Shown one piece after another: positions 16,209 through 25,490 of a stretch of 64,000 nucleotides of DNA. Location: contig JACPOK010000016.1 of NCBI GenBank assembly GCA_016191525.1, positions 310,001 to 374,000 on the forward strand, given 5' to 3'. The stretch's first letter is position 1. Each line of letters begins with the position of its first letter. Both the position numbers and the translations under genes were made by a program. The stretch is from Burkholderiales bacterium (GTDB lineage Bacteria; Pseudomonadota; Gammaproteobacteria; Burkholderiales; Burkholderiaceae_C). Below the pieces are notes generated by a model. That model was not told the origin of the DNA. It searched no databases and saw nothing but the letters and a program-made list of their open reading frames with translations.

Positions 16209-16868
16209 ATGAGCCTGAAGCTGTATTACGCGCCCGGCGCCTGTTCATTCGTGCCGCACGCGCTGCTGGAAACCACGGGCGAGCCGTTTGACGCCGTGAT
16301 GATCAAGCTGCACAAGGGCGAGAACTACGGCGAGGAGTACAAGGCCATCAACCCGCGCAGCCAGGTGCCGGTGTTGGTGGACGGCGGTGAGATCATCACG
16401 CAGATCTTCGCGATCGTCAGCTACCTGAACGACCGCTTTCCGCAGCACGGCTTCCTGCCGCGCGAGCCGCTGGCCCGCGCCCGCGTGCTGGAGACCCTGG
16501 CGTGGATGAACAACACGGTGCATCCCACGTTCACGCACGTCTTCATGCCGCACAAGTTCGCCGATGACAAGGACGCGCAAGCCGCCATGAAGGCGCACAA
16601 CGCCCAGTTGTACAAGGGCATGCTGGACGAGCTGGAAGACATGGCGGCCGAGGCTGAAGCAAAAGGCCAGGCCTGGCTGGGCGGCGAGCCCTTCGGCCCG
16701 CTCGATGCCTATGCGCTCACACTGCTGCGCTGGGGCGGCTTCGCGGGCATCGACCCGACGACGTTTCCCAAGGCATGGGCCCTGGTGCAGCGCGCCGCCG
16801 CACTGCCGGCCGTGGCCCGCGCCATCGAGCGCGAGCGGCTGCAGCTCAACCTGTACAAGGCGGCTTAA
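16209..16868 (+). CDS. Glutathione S-transferase family protein (beta-class-like)
   Basis: Soluble transferase of 219 residues: thioredoxin-like N-domain (1-80) beginning LKLYYAPGACSFVPH, in which the Cys of PGACS matches the active-site Cys of bacterial beta-class GSTs, and SQVPVLVDGGEIITQ with the cis-Pro and glutathione contacts; helical C-domain after residue 90. RBS AAGGAGA precedes the ATG. Its stop overlaps the convergent sensor-kinase stop by four bases. Confidence 0.9.
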   Translation: MSLKLYYAPGACSFVPHALLETTGEPFDAVMIKLHKGENYGEEYKAINPRSQVPVLVDGGEIITQIFAIVSYLNDRFPQHGFLPREPLARARVLETLAWMNNTVHPTFTHVFMPHKFADDKDAQAAMKAHNAQLYKGMLDELEDMAAEAEAKGQAWLGGEPFGPLDAYALTLLRWGGFAGIDPTTFPKAWALVQRAAALPAVARAIERERLQLNLYKAA

Positions 16869-18331
16869 CCGGCCTCTTCGTCGTCGTCGTTCTCGGCGAT
16901 GACGAAGCGCACGTTCACGCGCGTGCCCGGCGGCACCTGGCCCGCGTGGGCGTCTTCCAGCGAGACCTCGGCGTTGTGCTGGCGCGCGATCTCCAGCACG
17001 ATGGGCAGGCCCAGGCCCGAGCCATCGACATTGGTGCCCAGCGCGCGGTAGAACGGCTGGAACACCAGCTCGCGCTCCGCCGCCGGGATGCCGGGCCCCG
17101 AGTCTTCCACCTGCAGCACCAGCACGCGGCCAAAGGGGTCGGCCAGCACCCGCACCGTGATCACGCCGGGCTGCTCGGCGGTGGAGGGTGTGTAGTTGAT
17201 GGCGTTGTCCACCAGGTTGCGGATCATTTCCTTCAGCAGGGTCGGGTTACCTTGCAGCATCACGCCATGCGAGCCGGGCTGCGCGCCGTCGTAGCCCAGG
17301 TCGATGTGGCGGGCCATGGTGCGCGGCACCGAATCCTGCATCGCGTCCATGGTCAGCTGTGCCAGGTCGCAGGGCTGCAGCGCGATGGCCTGGCCGCTGC
17401 TCTCGGCGCGGGCCAGCGCCAGCAGCTGGTTCACGGTGTGCGTCGCGCGGATGCTGGAGCGGCCGATCTGCTTGAGCGACAGCTTCAGCTCCTCGGCGTT
17501 GAAGCCCTCGCGCTGCGCCAGGTCGGCCTGCATGCGCAGGCCCGCCAGCGGCGTCTTGAGCTGGTGCGCCGCGTCGGCCAGGAAGCGTTTTTGCGTGGCG
17601 ATGGAATCCTTCAGCCGCGTCAGCAGGTCGTTCACCGATGAGACCAGCGGCGCCACCTCCAGCGGCACGGCCTTGTCGTCCAGCGGGGACAGGTCGTCGG
17701 GCTTGCGCGCGCGGATGCGCTCTTCCAGCTGCGACAGCGGCTTGATGCCGCGCACCAGCGCCAGCCACACCAGCAGCACCGCCAGCGGCAGGATGACGAA
17801 CTGGGGCAGCATCACGCCCTTGATGATTTCGGTGGCCAGCACGGAGCGCTTCTCGCGCGTTTCGGCCACTTGCACCAGCACGGGCTGCGAGCCGGGCAGC
17901 TCGACGCGCACCCAGGTGTAGGCCACGCGTACGTCCAGGCCGCGCATCTCCTCGTCGCGCAGCTGCACTTCGCCGACCAGGGGCTTTTCCTCTTCGTGGG
18001 GGGCGGGAAAATCCTTTTCGCCGCTGAGCACCTCGCCGCGGGCACCGACCACCTGGTAGTAGATGAGGTCGGAGTCGTCGGCGCGCAGGATTTCGCGCGC
18101 GGGCTGGGGCAGGTTGAAGGTGATGCGCTGGTTTTGCACCGCGACCAGCTGGGCCAGCGCCTGCACGTTGTATTCCAGCGCGCGGTCGAACGGCTTGCCG
18201 GCAATGCTCTGCGCCACCAGCCAGGTCAGCGCCAGGCTTACCGGCCACAGCAGCAGCAGGGGCGTGAGCATCCAGTCAAGGATTTCGCCGAACAGCGAGC
18301 GCTGCTCGCGCTGGAAAATTTTCAGGGCCAA
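16865..18331 (-). CDS. Two-component sensor histidine kinase (TctE/QseC-like)
   Basis: 488 residues: TM1 (~residues 17-40), a periplasmic sensor of ~130 residues, TM2 (~178-195), HAMP, dimerisation domain with phospho-acceptor His256 in ADAAHQLKTPL, and a HATPase_c domain with N-box NLVDNAINYTP, DSGPGIP and GSGLGLPI. The architecture with the extended AHQLKTPLAGLR box resembles TctE and QseC. The start is TTG at 18331; no ATG in frame is available after the regulator's stop. Lies 21 bases behind its response regulator. TctE-type systems control carboxylate uptake, but no target is adjacent. Confidence 0.9.
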   Translation of the reverse strand: MALKIFQREQRSLFGEILDWMLTPLLLLWPVSLALTWLVAQSIAGKPFDRALEYNVQALAQLVAVQNQRITFNLPQPAREILRADDSDLIYYQVVGARGEVLSGEKDFPAPHEEEKPLVGEVQLRDEEMRGLDVRVAYTWVRVELPGSQPVLVQVAETREKRSVLATEIIKGVMLPQFVILPLAVLLVWLALVRGIKPLSQLEERIRARKPDDLSPLDDKAVPLEVAPLVSSVNDLLTRLKDSIATQKRFLADAAHQLKTPLAGLRMQADLAQREGFNAEELKLSLKQIGRSSIRATHTVNQLLALARAESSGQAIALQPCDLAQLTMDAMQDSVPRTMARHIDLGYDGAQPGSHGVMLQGNPTLLKEMIRNLVDNAINYTPSTAEQPGVITVRVLADPFGRVLVLQVEDSGPGIPAAERELVFQPFYRALGTNVDGSGLGLPIVLEIARQHNAEVSLEDAHAGQVPPGTRVNVRFVIAENDDDEEAG

Positions 18332-18352
18332 GGCTGTCCCGGGCGCATCTGG

Positions 18353-19027
18353 CTAGCCTGGAATCTTCTCGAGGCAGTAGCCCAGGCCGCGCACGGTGGC
18401 GATGCGGATCGGGCCCTTCTCGATCTTCTTGCGCAGGCGGTGGATGTACACCTCGATGGCGTTGTTGCTCACCTCTTCGCCCCACTCGCACAGGCGCTCC
18501 ACCAGCTGGTCCTTGCTCACAAGCCGGCCGGCGCGCTGCAGCAGCACTTCCAGCAGGCCCAGCTCGCGCGCGGACAGCTCGACCATCTTGCCGTCGATGG
18601 TGGCCACGCGGCCGGCCTGGTCGTACACCAGCGGGCCGTGCTTGATGGTGCTGCTGGTGCCGCCCATGCCGCGGCGCGTGAGGGCCCGCACCCGCGCTTC
18701 CAGCTCCTGCAGGCTGAACGGCTTGGCCATGTAGTCGTCGGCGCCGTAGTCCAGGCCTTTGACGCGCTCTTCCACCGCATCGGCCGCGGTGAGGATCAGC
18801 ACCGGCAGCGAGGAGCCCCGGCTGCGCAGCTTGCGCAGCACTTCCAGGCCGTGCATTTTGGGCAGCCCCAGGTCGAGGATCAGCAGGTCGAATTCATTGT
18901 TGGTCATCAGCGCCGCGTCGGCTTCGGTGCCGGTGGCCACGTGATCCACCGCCGCGCCTGAAGCGCGCAGCGTGCGCAGCAGGCCGTCCGCCAGCACCTG
19001 GTCGTCTTCGGCAATCAGAATCCGCAT
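18353..19027 (-). CDS. OmpR-family response regulator (TctD/QseB-like)
   Basis: 224 residues: receiver domain (1-115) with acidic pair EDD (residues 7-9), phospho-acceptor Asp52 in LILDLGLP, Thr in ILTAADA and Lys in DYMAKPF; winged-helix DNA-binding domain (~125-222) with LSARELGLLEVLL and EVYIHRLRKKI. RBS GGAGACAAAGC precedes the ATG. Partner of the downstream kinase gene. Confidence 0.93.
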   Translation of the reverse strand: MRILIAEDDQVLADGLLRTLRASGAAVDHVATGTEADAALMTNNEFDLLILDLGLPKMHGLEVLRKLRSRGSSLPVLILTAADAVEERVKGLDYGADDYMAKPFSLQELEARVRALTRRGMGGTSSTIKHGPLVYDQAGRVATIDGKMVELSARELGLLEVLLQRAGRLVSKDQLVERLCEWGEEVSNNAIEVYIHRLRKKIEKGPIRIATVRGLGYCLEKIPG

Positions 19028-19060
19028 GCTTTGTCTCCTGTAATTCTTGTCCCGGAAATT

Positions 19061-19543
19061 CTAGGCTTCGGAGCCAGCATAAGCCTCCAGCCCGATCGTG
19101 ACCACCGTGGCGACCTCGTTGCCCACCTCGATGCGGAATTCCGCCTCGGCCTGCGCCACTGCGTCCTTGAAGGCGCGCAGCCAGGCCAGGCCCGCGGGCG
19201 TGAAGCGCACGAGGCGCGCGCGCGCGTCCAGCGGGTCGCTCTCGCGCGTGACCAGACCCCAGGCCTCGCATTGGTCCACCAGGTCCCCCATGGCCTGCTT
19301 GGTCATGCCGGCGCGCTGCGCGAGTTCGGTGAGGCGGGAGCCTTCCAGAGCCACATGCCGCGTGATGTGGATGTGGGCGGCGCCTACCTGCGATCGCGCG
19401 GCGAGGTTGGACAGGGCCAGCGGCACCTCGACGTTGTGCGCCATGAGGTGCAGCACGCGCGCGTCGAACCGGCGCATCGCGTGGCCGAGCAGCCGCCCCA
19501 GGTGGGTCAGCCGCCAGCCACTTTCAATCTCCTGTTCCGCCAT
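19061..19543 (-). CDS. MarR-family transcriptional regulator
   Basis: 160 residues with the MarR winged-helix core: LTELAQRAGMTKQAMGDLVDQ as recognition region, followed by the wing ESDPLDARARLVRFTPAG. MarR dimers usually bind promoter dyads and respond to phenolic ligands or oxidants. Start MAEQEIESG at 19543 is preferred; an ATG nine codons upstream is possible and neither has a strong Shine-Dalgarno. It is divergent from recA with 143 bases between; its target is not evident. Confidence 0.87.
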   Translation of the reverse strand: MAEQEIESGWRLTHLGRLLGHAMRRFDARVLHLMAHNVEVPLALSNLAARSQVGAAHIHITRHVALEGSRLTELAQRAGMTKQAMGDLVDQCEAWGLVTRESDPLDARARLVRFTPAGLAWLRAFKDAVAQAEAEFRIEVGNEVATVVTIGLEAYAGSEA

Positions 19544-19609
19544 GAAGAAATGGTAAAGCAAACTGACCAAAAATACCGTTTACTTCCAGAGACCTGCAGC
19601 GTTAAAGTA

Positions 19610-19625
19610 CTGGTCAAGCATCCAG
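19610..19625. promoter_or_regulatory. Candidate LexA (SOS) box upstream of recA
   Basis: CTG-N10-CAG is met exactly (CTGGTCAAGCATCCAG, preceded by TA), the core of the E. coli-type SOS box, 62 bases before the recA start. The inner bases are not the usual AT-rich run, so the match is partial. A second near-match lies at 19627-19642. Confidence 0.35.
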
Positions 19626-19686
19626 CCTGTAGTTAAAACCACTGGATGAGACTGCTCAACCTGTTGATTCACAAGGAGATTTAAAA

Positions 19687-20742
<1,056 letters not shown>

Positions 20743-20745
20743 GCC

Positions 20746-21207
20746 TTGCTGCAGCTGGGCCAGCTTTCGCTCAAGGGGCGGGCCCTGCGCCTGCTCAGCG
20801 CGCGCGAGCATTCGCGCGTGGAGCTTGAGCGCAAACTGGCGCAGCACGAGGAAGAGCCCGGCCAGCTGAAAAACATCCTGGATGACCTGCAGGCCAAGGG
20901 CTTCATCGACGAGCAGCGGGTGGTGGAGTCGGTGCTCAACCGGCGCGCCGGCAAGCTGGGCGCCATGCGCATCCGCCAGGAATTGCAGGGCAAGGGGCTG
21001 GACGGCGAGATGGTGCAGGCGGCAGTGGCGCAGCTGCAGGGCAGCGAATTCGAGCGGGCCCGCGAGGTGTGGCGACGAAAGTTCGAGGGCCCGCCGGCCA
21101 GCGCCGCCGAGCGCGGCAAGCAGATGCGGTTTCTTGCCTCGCGCGGTTTCGGCGGGGAGGTGATCCGCCGGGTTCTTTCCGGCGAAGGCGCGGCTGGCCC
21201 GGCCTAG
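20746..21207 (+). CDS. recX: Regulatory protein RecX
   Basis: Modulator of RecA filaments, 153 residues, all helical, with the RecX pattern [39 protein letters not shown] and [18 protein letters not shown]. Starts with TTG at 20746 three bases after the recA stop, typical of translational coupling and low yield. Its stop overlaps the convergent argC stop by four bases. Confidence 0.93.
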   Translation: MLQLGQLSLKGRALRLLSAREHSRVELERKLAQHEEEPGQLKNILDDLQAKGFIDEQRVVESVLNRRAGKLGAMRIRQELQGKGLDGEMVQAAVAQLQGSEFERAREVWRRKFEGPPASAAERGKQMRFLASRGFGGEVIRRVLSGEGAAGPA

Positions 21208-22124
21208 AGGCCGAGCATGAGCTTGAGGTTCTGAACCGCGGCGCCGCTGGCGCCCTTGCCCAGGTTGTCCAGCCGGGCAATCACCACGGCCTGGCGCAAC
21301 TCCTCATTGGCGAAGACCCGGATTTCCAGCTTGTTGGTGCCGTTCAGCGCCACCGGGTCGATCTTGCCGCTCTCGGTTGGCGCTTCCACCGTGACCCATT
21401 CGCTGCCCGCATAGTGCTTTGCGTAAGCATCGTGCAGGGCCTTGGCGCTGGGCCCGCCGGGCAGGGTGTCCAGGTGCAGCGGCAGATCCACCAGCATGCC
21501 CTGCCGAAAGCTGCCCACCGACGGAATGAAAATCGGCCGCCGCGTGAGGCCCGTGTACTTGACGATCTCGGGAATGTGCTTGTGCTTCAAGCCCAGGGCG
21601 TAGGTCTCGAAAGCCGGCGCATGGCCGCCCTGGTGCGACTCGATCAAGGTGCGGCCGCCGCCGGTGTAGCCGCTCACGGCGGGGATCGACAACGGGTGGT
21701 CGCGCGGCAGCAGGCCGGCATCCACCAGCGGGCGGATGAGCGCGATGGCGCCCGTCGAATAGCAGCCGGGATTGCTGACGCGGCTTGCGTTGGCCACGGC
21801 TTCGCGCTGGCCCGGGCTCAGCTCGGGGAAACCGAATACCCAGCCCTCGGCGGTGCGGTGGGCGGTGGAGGCGTCGATGATCTTCGGGCCGCGGCCCGTG
21901 GCCTTCTGGATGCCGTCAACCATGGCGGCCGATTCACGCGCGGCGTCGTCGTGCAGGCACAGGATCACCAGGTCCACCCCGGCCATCAGTTCGCGCTTGG
22001 CCGAGGCATCTTTTCGCAGTTCGGGCGCGATGCTCACGAGCTCGATCTGCGGCATCTTTTCGAGCCGCTCGCGAATCTCCAAACCGGTGGTGCCGGCTTC
22101 GCCGTCAATGAAGACCTTGGCCAT
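21204..22124 (-). CDS. argC: N-acetyl-gamma-glutamyl-phosphate reductase, short (type 2) form
   Basis: NADPH-dependent third step of arginine synthesis, 306 residues. It is the shorter ArgC class: [21 protein letters not shown] (nucleotide-binding), catalytic Cys in [18 protein letters not shown] and [14 protein letters not shown]. The start at 22124 is set by the family N-terminus and by AAAGAG upstream; a much longer open frame continuing through the antisense of sucCD is a GC artefact. Divergent from sucC. Confidence 0.95.
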   Translation of the reverse strand: MAKVFIDGEAGTTGLEIRERLEKMPQIELVSIAPELRKDASAKRELMAGVDLVILCLHDDAARESAAMVDGIQKATGRGPKIIDASTAHRTAEGWVFGFPELSPGQREAVANASRVSNPGCYSTGAIALIRPLVDAGLLPRDHPLSIPAVSGYTGGGRTLIESHQGGHAPAFETYALGLKHKHIPEIVKYTGLTRRPIFIPSVGSFRQGMLVDLPLHLDTLPGGPSAKALHDAYAKHYAGSEWVTVEAPTESGKIDPVALNGTNKLEIRVFANEELRQAVVIARLDNLGKGASGAAVQNLKLMLGL

Positions 22125-22286
22125 CTCTTTTCCTGTGAAAACTGCCTGCCGCCACTTTAAGGCATGCACGGAATTTGTGCATCGCACCATGATACAGTTG
22201 ATGGCTGCGCCTTGCAGGCCCCTCTGCCAGGGCCCAGCCGCCCCAAAGTCGGGCAAAAACCATTCCGCTTCCTCCAGAGAGACCTC

Positions 22287-23450
<1,164 letters not shown>

Positions 23451-23459
23451 GGAACAAGC

Positions 23460-24353
23460 ATGTCGATCTACATCAACAAAGACACCAAGGTCATCACGCA
23501 GGGCATCACCGGCAAGACCGGGCAGTTCCACACGGAAAAGTGCCAGGAATACGCGAACGGCAAGAACTGCTTCGTGGCAGGCGTGAACCCCAAGAAGGCC
23601 GGCGAGTCGATCTTCAACATCCCCATCTACGCCTCGGTCAAGGAAGCCGCCAAGCAGACCGGCGCCACCGTGTCCGTGATCTACGTGCCGCCGCCCGGCG
23701 CCGCCGCCGCGATCTGGGAAGCCGTGGAGGCCGACCTGGACCTGGCGATCTGCATCACCGAAGGCATCCCGGTGCGCGACATGCTGGAAGTGCGCAACAA
23801 GATGAAGGCCAAGGAAGCCGCCGGCGGGAAGAAGACGCTGCTGCTCGGCCCCAACTGCCCGGGGCTCATCACGCCAGAGGAAATCAAGATCGGCATCATG
23901 CCCGGGCACATCCACCGCAAGGGCCGCATCGGCGTGGTCTCGCGCTCCGGCACGCTGACCTATGAAGCCGTGGCCCAGCTCACCGAGATCGGCCTGGGCC
24001 AGTCCAGCGCCGTCGGCATTGGCGGCGATCCAATAAACGGCCTGAAGCACATCGACGTGATGAAGGCTTTCAATGATGACCCCGATACCGACGCTGTGCT
24101 CATGATTGGCGAGATCGGCGGGCCGGACGAGGCGGATGCCGCGCGCTGGTGCAAGTCCAACATGAAAAAACCGATCGTCGGCTTCATCGCCGGCGTCACC
24201 GCGCCTCCCGGCAAGCGAATGGGCCACGCCGGCGCCCTGATTTCCGGCGGCGCCGACACAGCCGATGCCAAGCTGGCCATCATGGAAGAGTGCGGCTTCA
24301 AAGTGACGCGCAACTTCTCCGAAATGGCAAAGCTGCTCAAGGCGATGCTGTAA
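23460..24353 (+). CDS. sucD: Succinate--CoA ligase, alpha subunit
   Basis: CoA-binding and phospho-histidine subunit, 297 residues. Seen: [19 protein letters not shown] with the CoA-binding [36 protein letters not shown] and the active His256 in [13 protein letters not shown]. Follows sucC by nine bases; a strong intrinsic terminator ends the operon. Confidence 0.98.
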   Translation: MSIYINKDTKVITQGITGKTGQFHTEKCQEYANGKNCFVAGVNPKKAGESIFNIPIYASVKEAAKQTGATVSVIYVPPPGAAAAIWEAVEADLDLAICITEGIPVRDMLEVRNKMKAKEAAGGKKTLLLGPNCPGLITPEEIKIGIMPGHIHRKGRIGVVSRSGTLTYEAVAQLTEIGLGQSSAVGIGGDPINGLKHIDVMKAFNDDPDTDAVLMIGEIGGPDEADAARWCKSNMKKPIVGFIAGVTAPPGKRMGHAGALISGGADTADAKLAIMEECGFKVTRNFSEMAKLLKAML

Positions 24354-24407
24354 GCAGAATTACGAACGCCCGCAACCGGCCCGGCGGATAAACTGCCAAG
24401 TGGAAGA

Positions 24408-24443
24408 AAAAGCGCCCTGGACGCCTGTTCCGGGCGCTTTTTT
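24408..24443 (+). terminator. Intrinsic terminator after sucCD
   Basis: Stem AAAAGCGCCC / GGGCGCTTTT with a 14-base loop, followed by a run of six T (24438-24443). Sits 54 bases after the sucD stop. Confidence 0.85.
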
Positions 24444-24591
24444 GTTGGGCTGCGGGTTTTCCCGGCTGGCGAGATTTAACCAAAATTGACCCTCGTCAAG
24501 CGGCTTTCCTCGCATTCACCGCAGGATGCGCGGCTTGGGCCTGTTCGGCGCGCGCCTGGTCTAGACAACACATACAACTGGAGATACGCAG

Positions 24592-25275
24592 ATGGAACTA
24601 GTGCAAAGCGTCGACTTCTGGATCGGCCTGTTGAAGATCATCTGGATCAACATCATCCTGTCCGGCGACAACGCCGTGGTCATCGCGCTGGCGGCCCGCT
24701 CGCTGCCGCCGCACCAGCAGCAGAAAGCTGTGTTGTTCGGCTCCGGCGCAGCGGTGGTCCTGCGGATCGCCCTCACGGTGGTAGCCGCAACTCTGCTGGC
24801 CCTGCCTTACCTGCAGATCGTCGGCGGCTTGCTGCTGCTGTGGATCGGCGTGCAGCTGCTGGGCGACGACGATGAGGGCGAGGGTGAGGCCAAGGAGCAC
24901 GGAAGCCTCATGGCGGCCGTACGCACCATCCTGATTGCCGACCTGGTCATGAGCCTGGACAACGTGATCGCGGTTGCGGCCGCGGCCAAGGGCAGCATGC
25001 TGCTCTTAATCCTGGGGCTGGCCATCAGCATCCCGCTGGTGATTTTCGGCAGCACGCTGATGATCAAGCTGATGGAACGCTTTCCCATCATCGTCATGCT
25101 GGGTGCCGCGCTCATCGGCTGGGTGGGCGGCGAGACCATCGTCAGTGACGTCGCGCTCAAGGATTACTCGGCAGCGAATCCCTGGCTGCATTACGTCGGT
25201 GCCGCCATCGGCGCGGCAATCGTCGTCGGCTTGGGCAAGCTGATCCAGGCCCGGGCGCGCGAAAAAGCCGCCTGA
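24592..25275 (+). CDS. TerC-family integral membrane protein (YjbE/YkoY-type, probable metal exporter)
   Basis: 227 residues with about seven transmembrane helices and the two acidic TerC motifs: NIILSGDNAVVIALAARSL (residues ~18-36) and LVMSLDNVIAVAAAAKG (~118-134). The Asp residues in GDNA and LDN are the presumed metal ligands. Members export Mn2+ or aid metalation of secreted enzymes. I looked for the yybP-ykoY manganese riboswitch in the 238-base leader and did not find its GGGGAGUAG core. A paralogue lies at 42991-43686. Confidence 0.9.
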   Translation: MELVQSVDFWIGLLKIIWINIILSGDNAVVIALAARSLPPHQQQKAVLFGSGAAVVLRIALTVVAATLLALPYLQIVGGLLLLWIGVQLLGDDDEGEGEAKEHGSLMAAVRTILIADLVMSLDNVIAVAAAAKGSMLLLILGLAISIPLVIFGSTLMIKLMERFPIIVMLGAALIGWVGGETIVSDVALKDYSAANPWLHYVGAAIGAAIVVGLGKLIQARAREKAA

Positions 25276-25349
25276 AGCGCGCCGCCGCGCCAAACGCACG
25301 CCCTGCTCCTGCCCATTCGGCGCGTGCGCATTTGCAACAAATCGTAGTA

Positions 25350-25381
25350 GCGCCGTGACAAAGTCCCTTGTCCGGCGCTTT
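25350..25381 (+). terminator. Hairpin terminator candidate after the TerC gene
   Basis: GCGCCG-T-GACAA / TTGTC-CGGCGC forms an 11-bp stem with one bulged T and a 6-base loop, then TTT. The T-run is short, so it may be leaky. Confidence 0.5.
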
Positions 25382-25439
25382 GGCGTCTGTTAACGTCCAG
25401 AACGGGAGTCCTGCCCTTGCGGCGTGGCGGGCGCGAGAC

Positions 25440-25457
25440 CTGTGGACATAAACACAG
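25440..25457. promoter_or_regulatory. Candidate Crp/Vfr-like palindrome upstream of the signalling operon
   Basis: CTGTGGACATAAACACAG: TGTG-N8-CACA has the spacing of a CRP site (TGTGA-N6-TCACA) and 5-bp arms, but the A and T next to the core are lost. It lies 34 bases before the GTG start of the kinase gene, whose operon encodes a nucleotide cyclase and a phosphodiesterase, so cyclic-nucleotide autoregulation is conceivable. Confidence 0.3.
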
Positions 25458-25490
25458 TGTCGATCAGCTATCTGGACAAGGGGCGGGGAA

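Noticed and set aside
19627..19642. Second SOS-like box before recA
   Set aside because: CTG-N10-CAC differs at the second half-site; weaker than the candidate at 19610.
24444..24591. yybP-ykoY manganese riboswitch before the first TerC gene
   Set aside because: No GGGGAGUAG core or matching stem set was found; the same holds for the leader of the second TerC gene.
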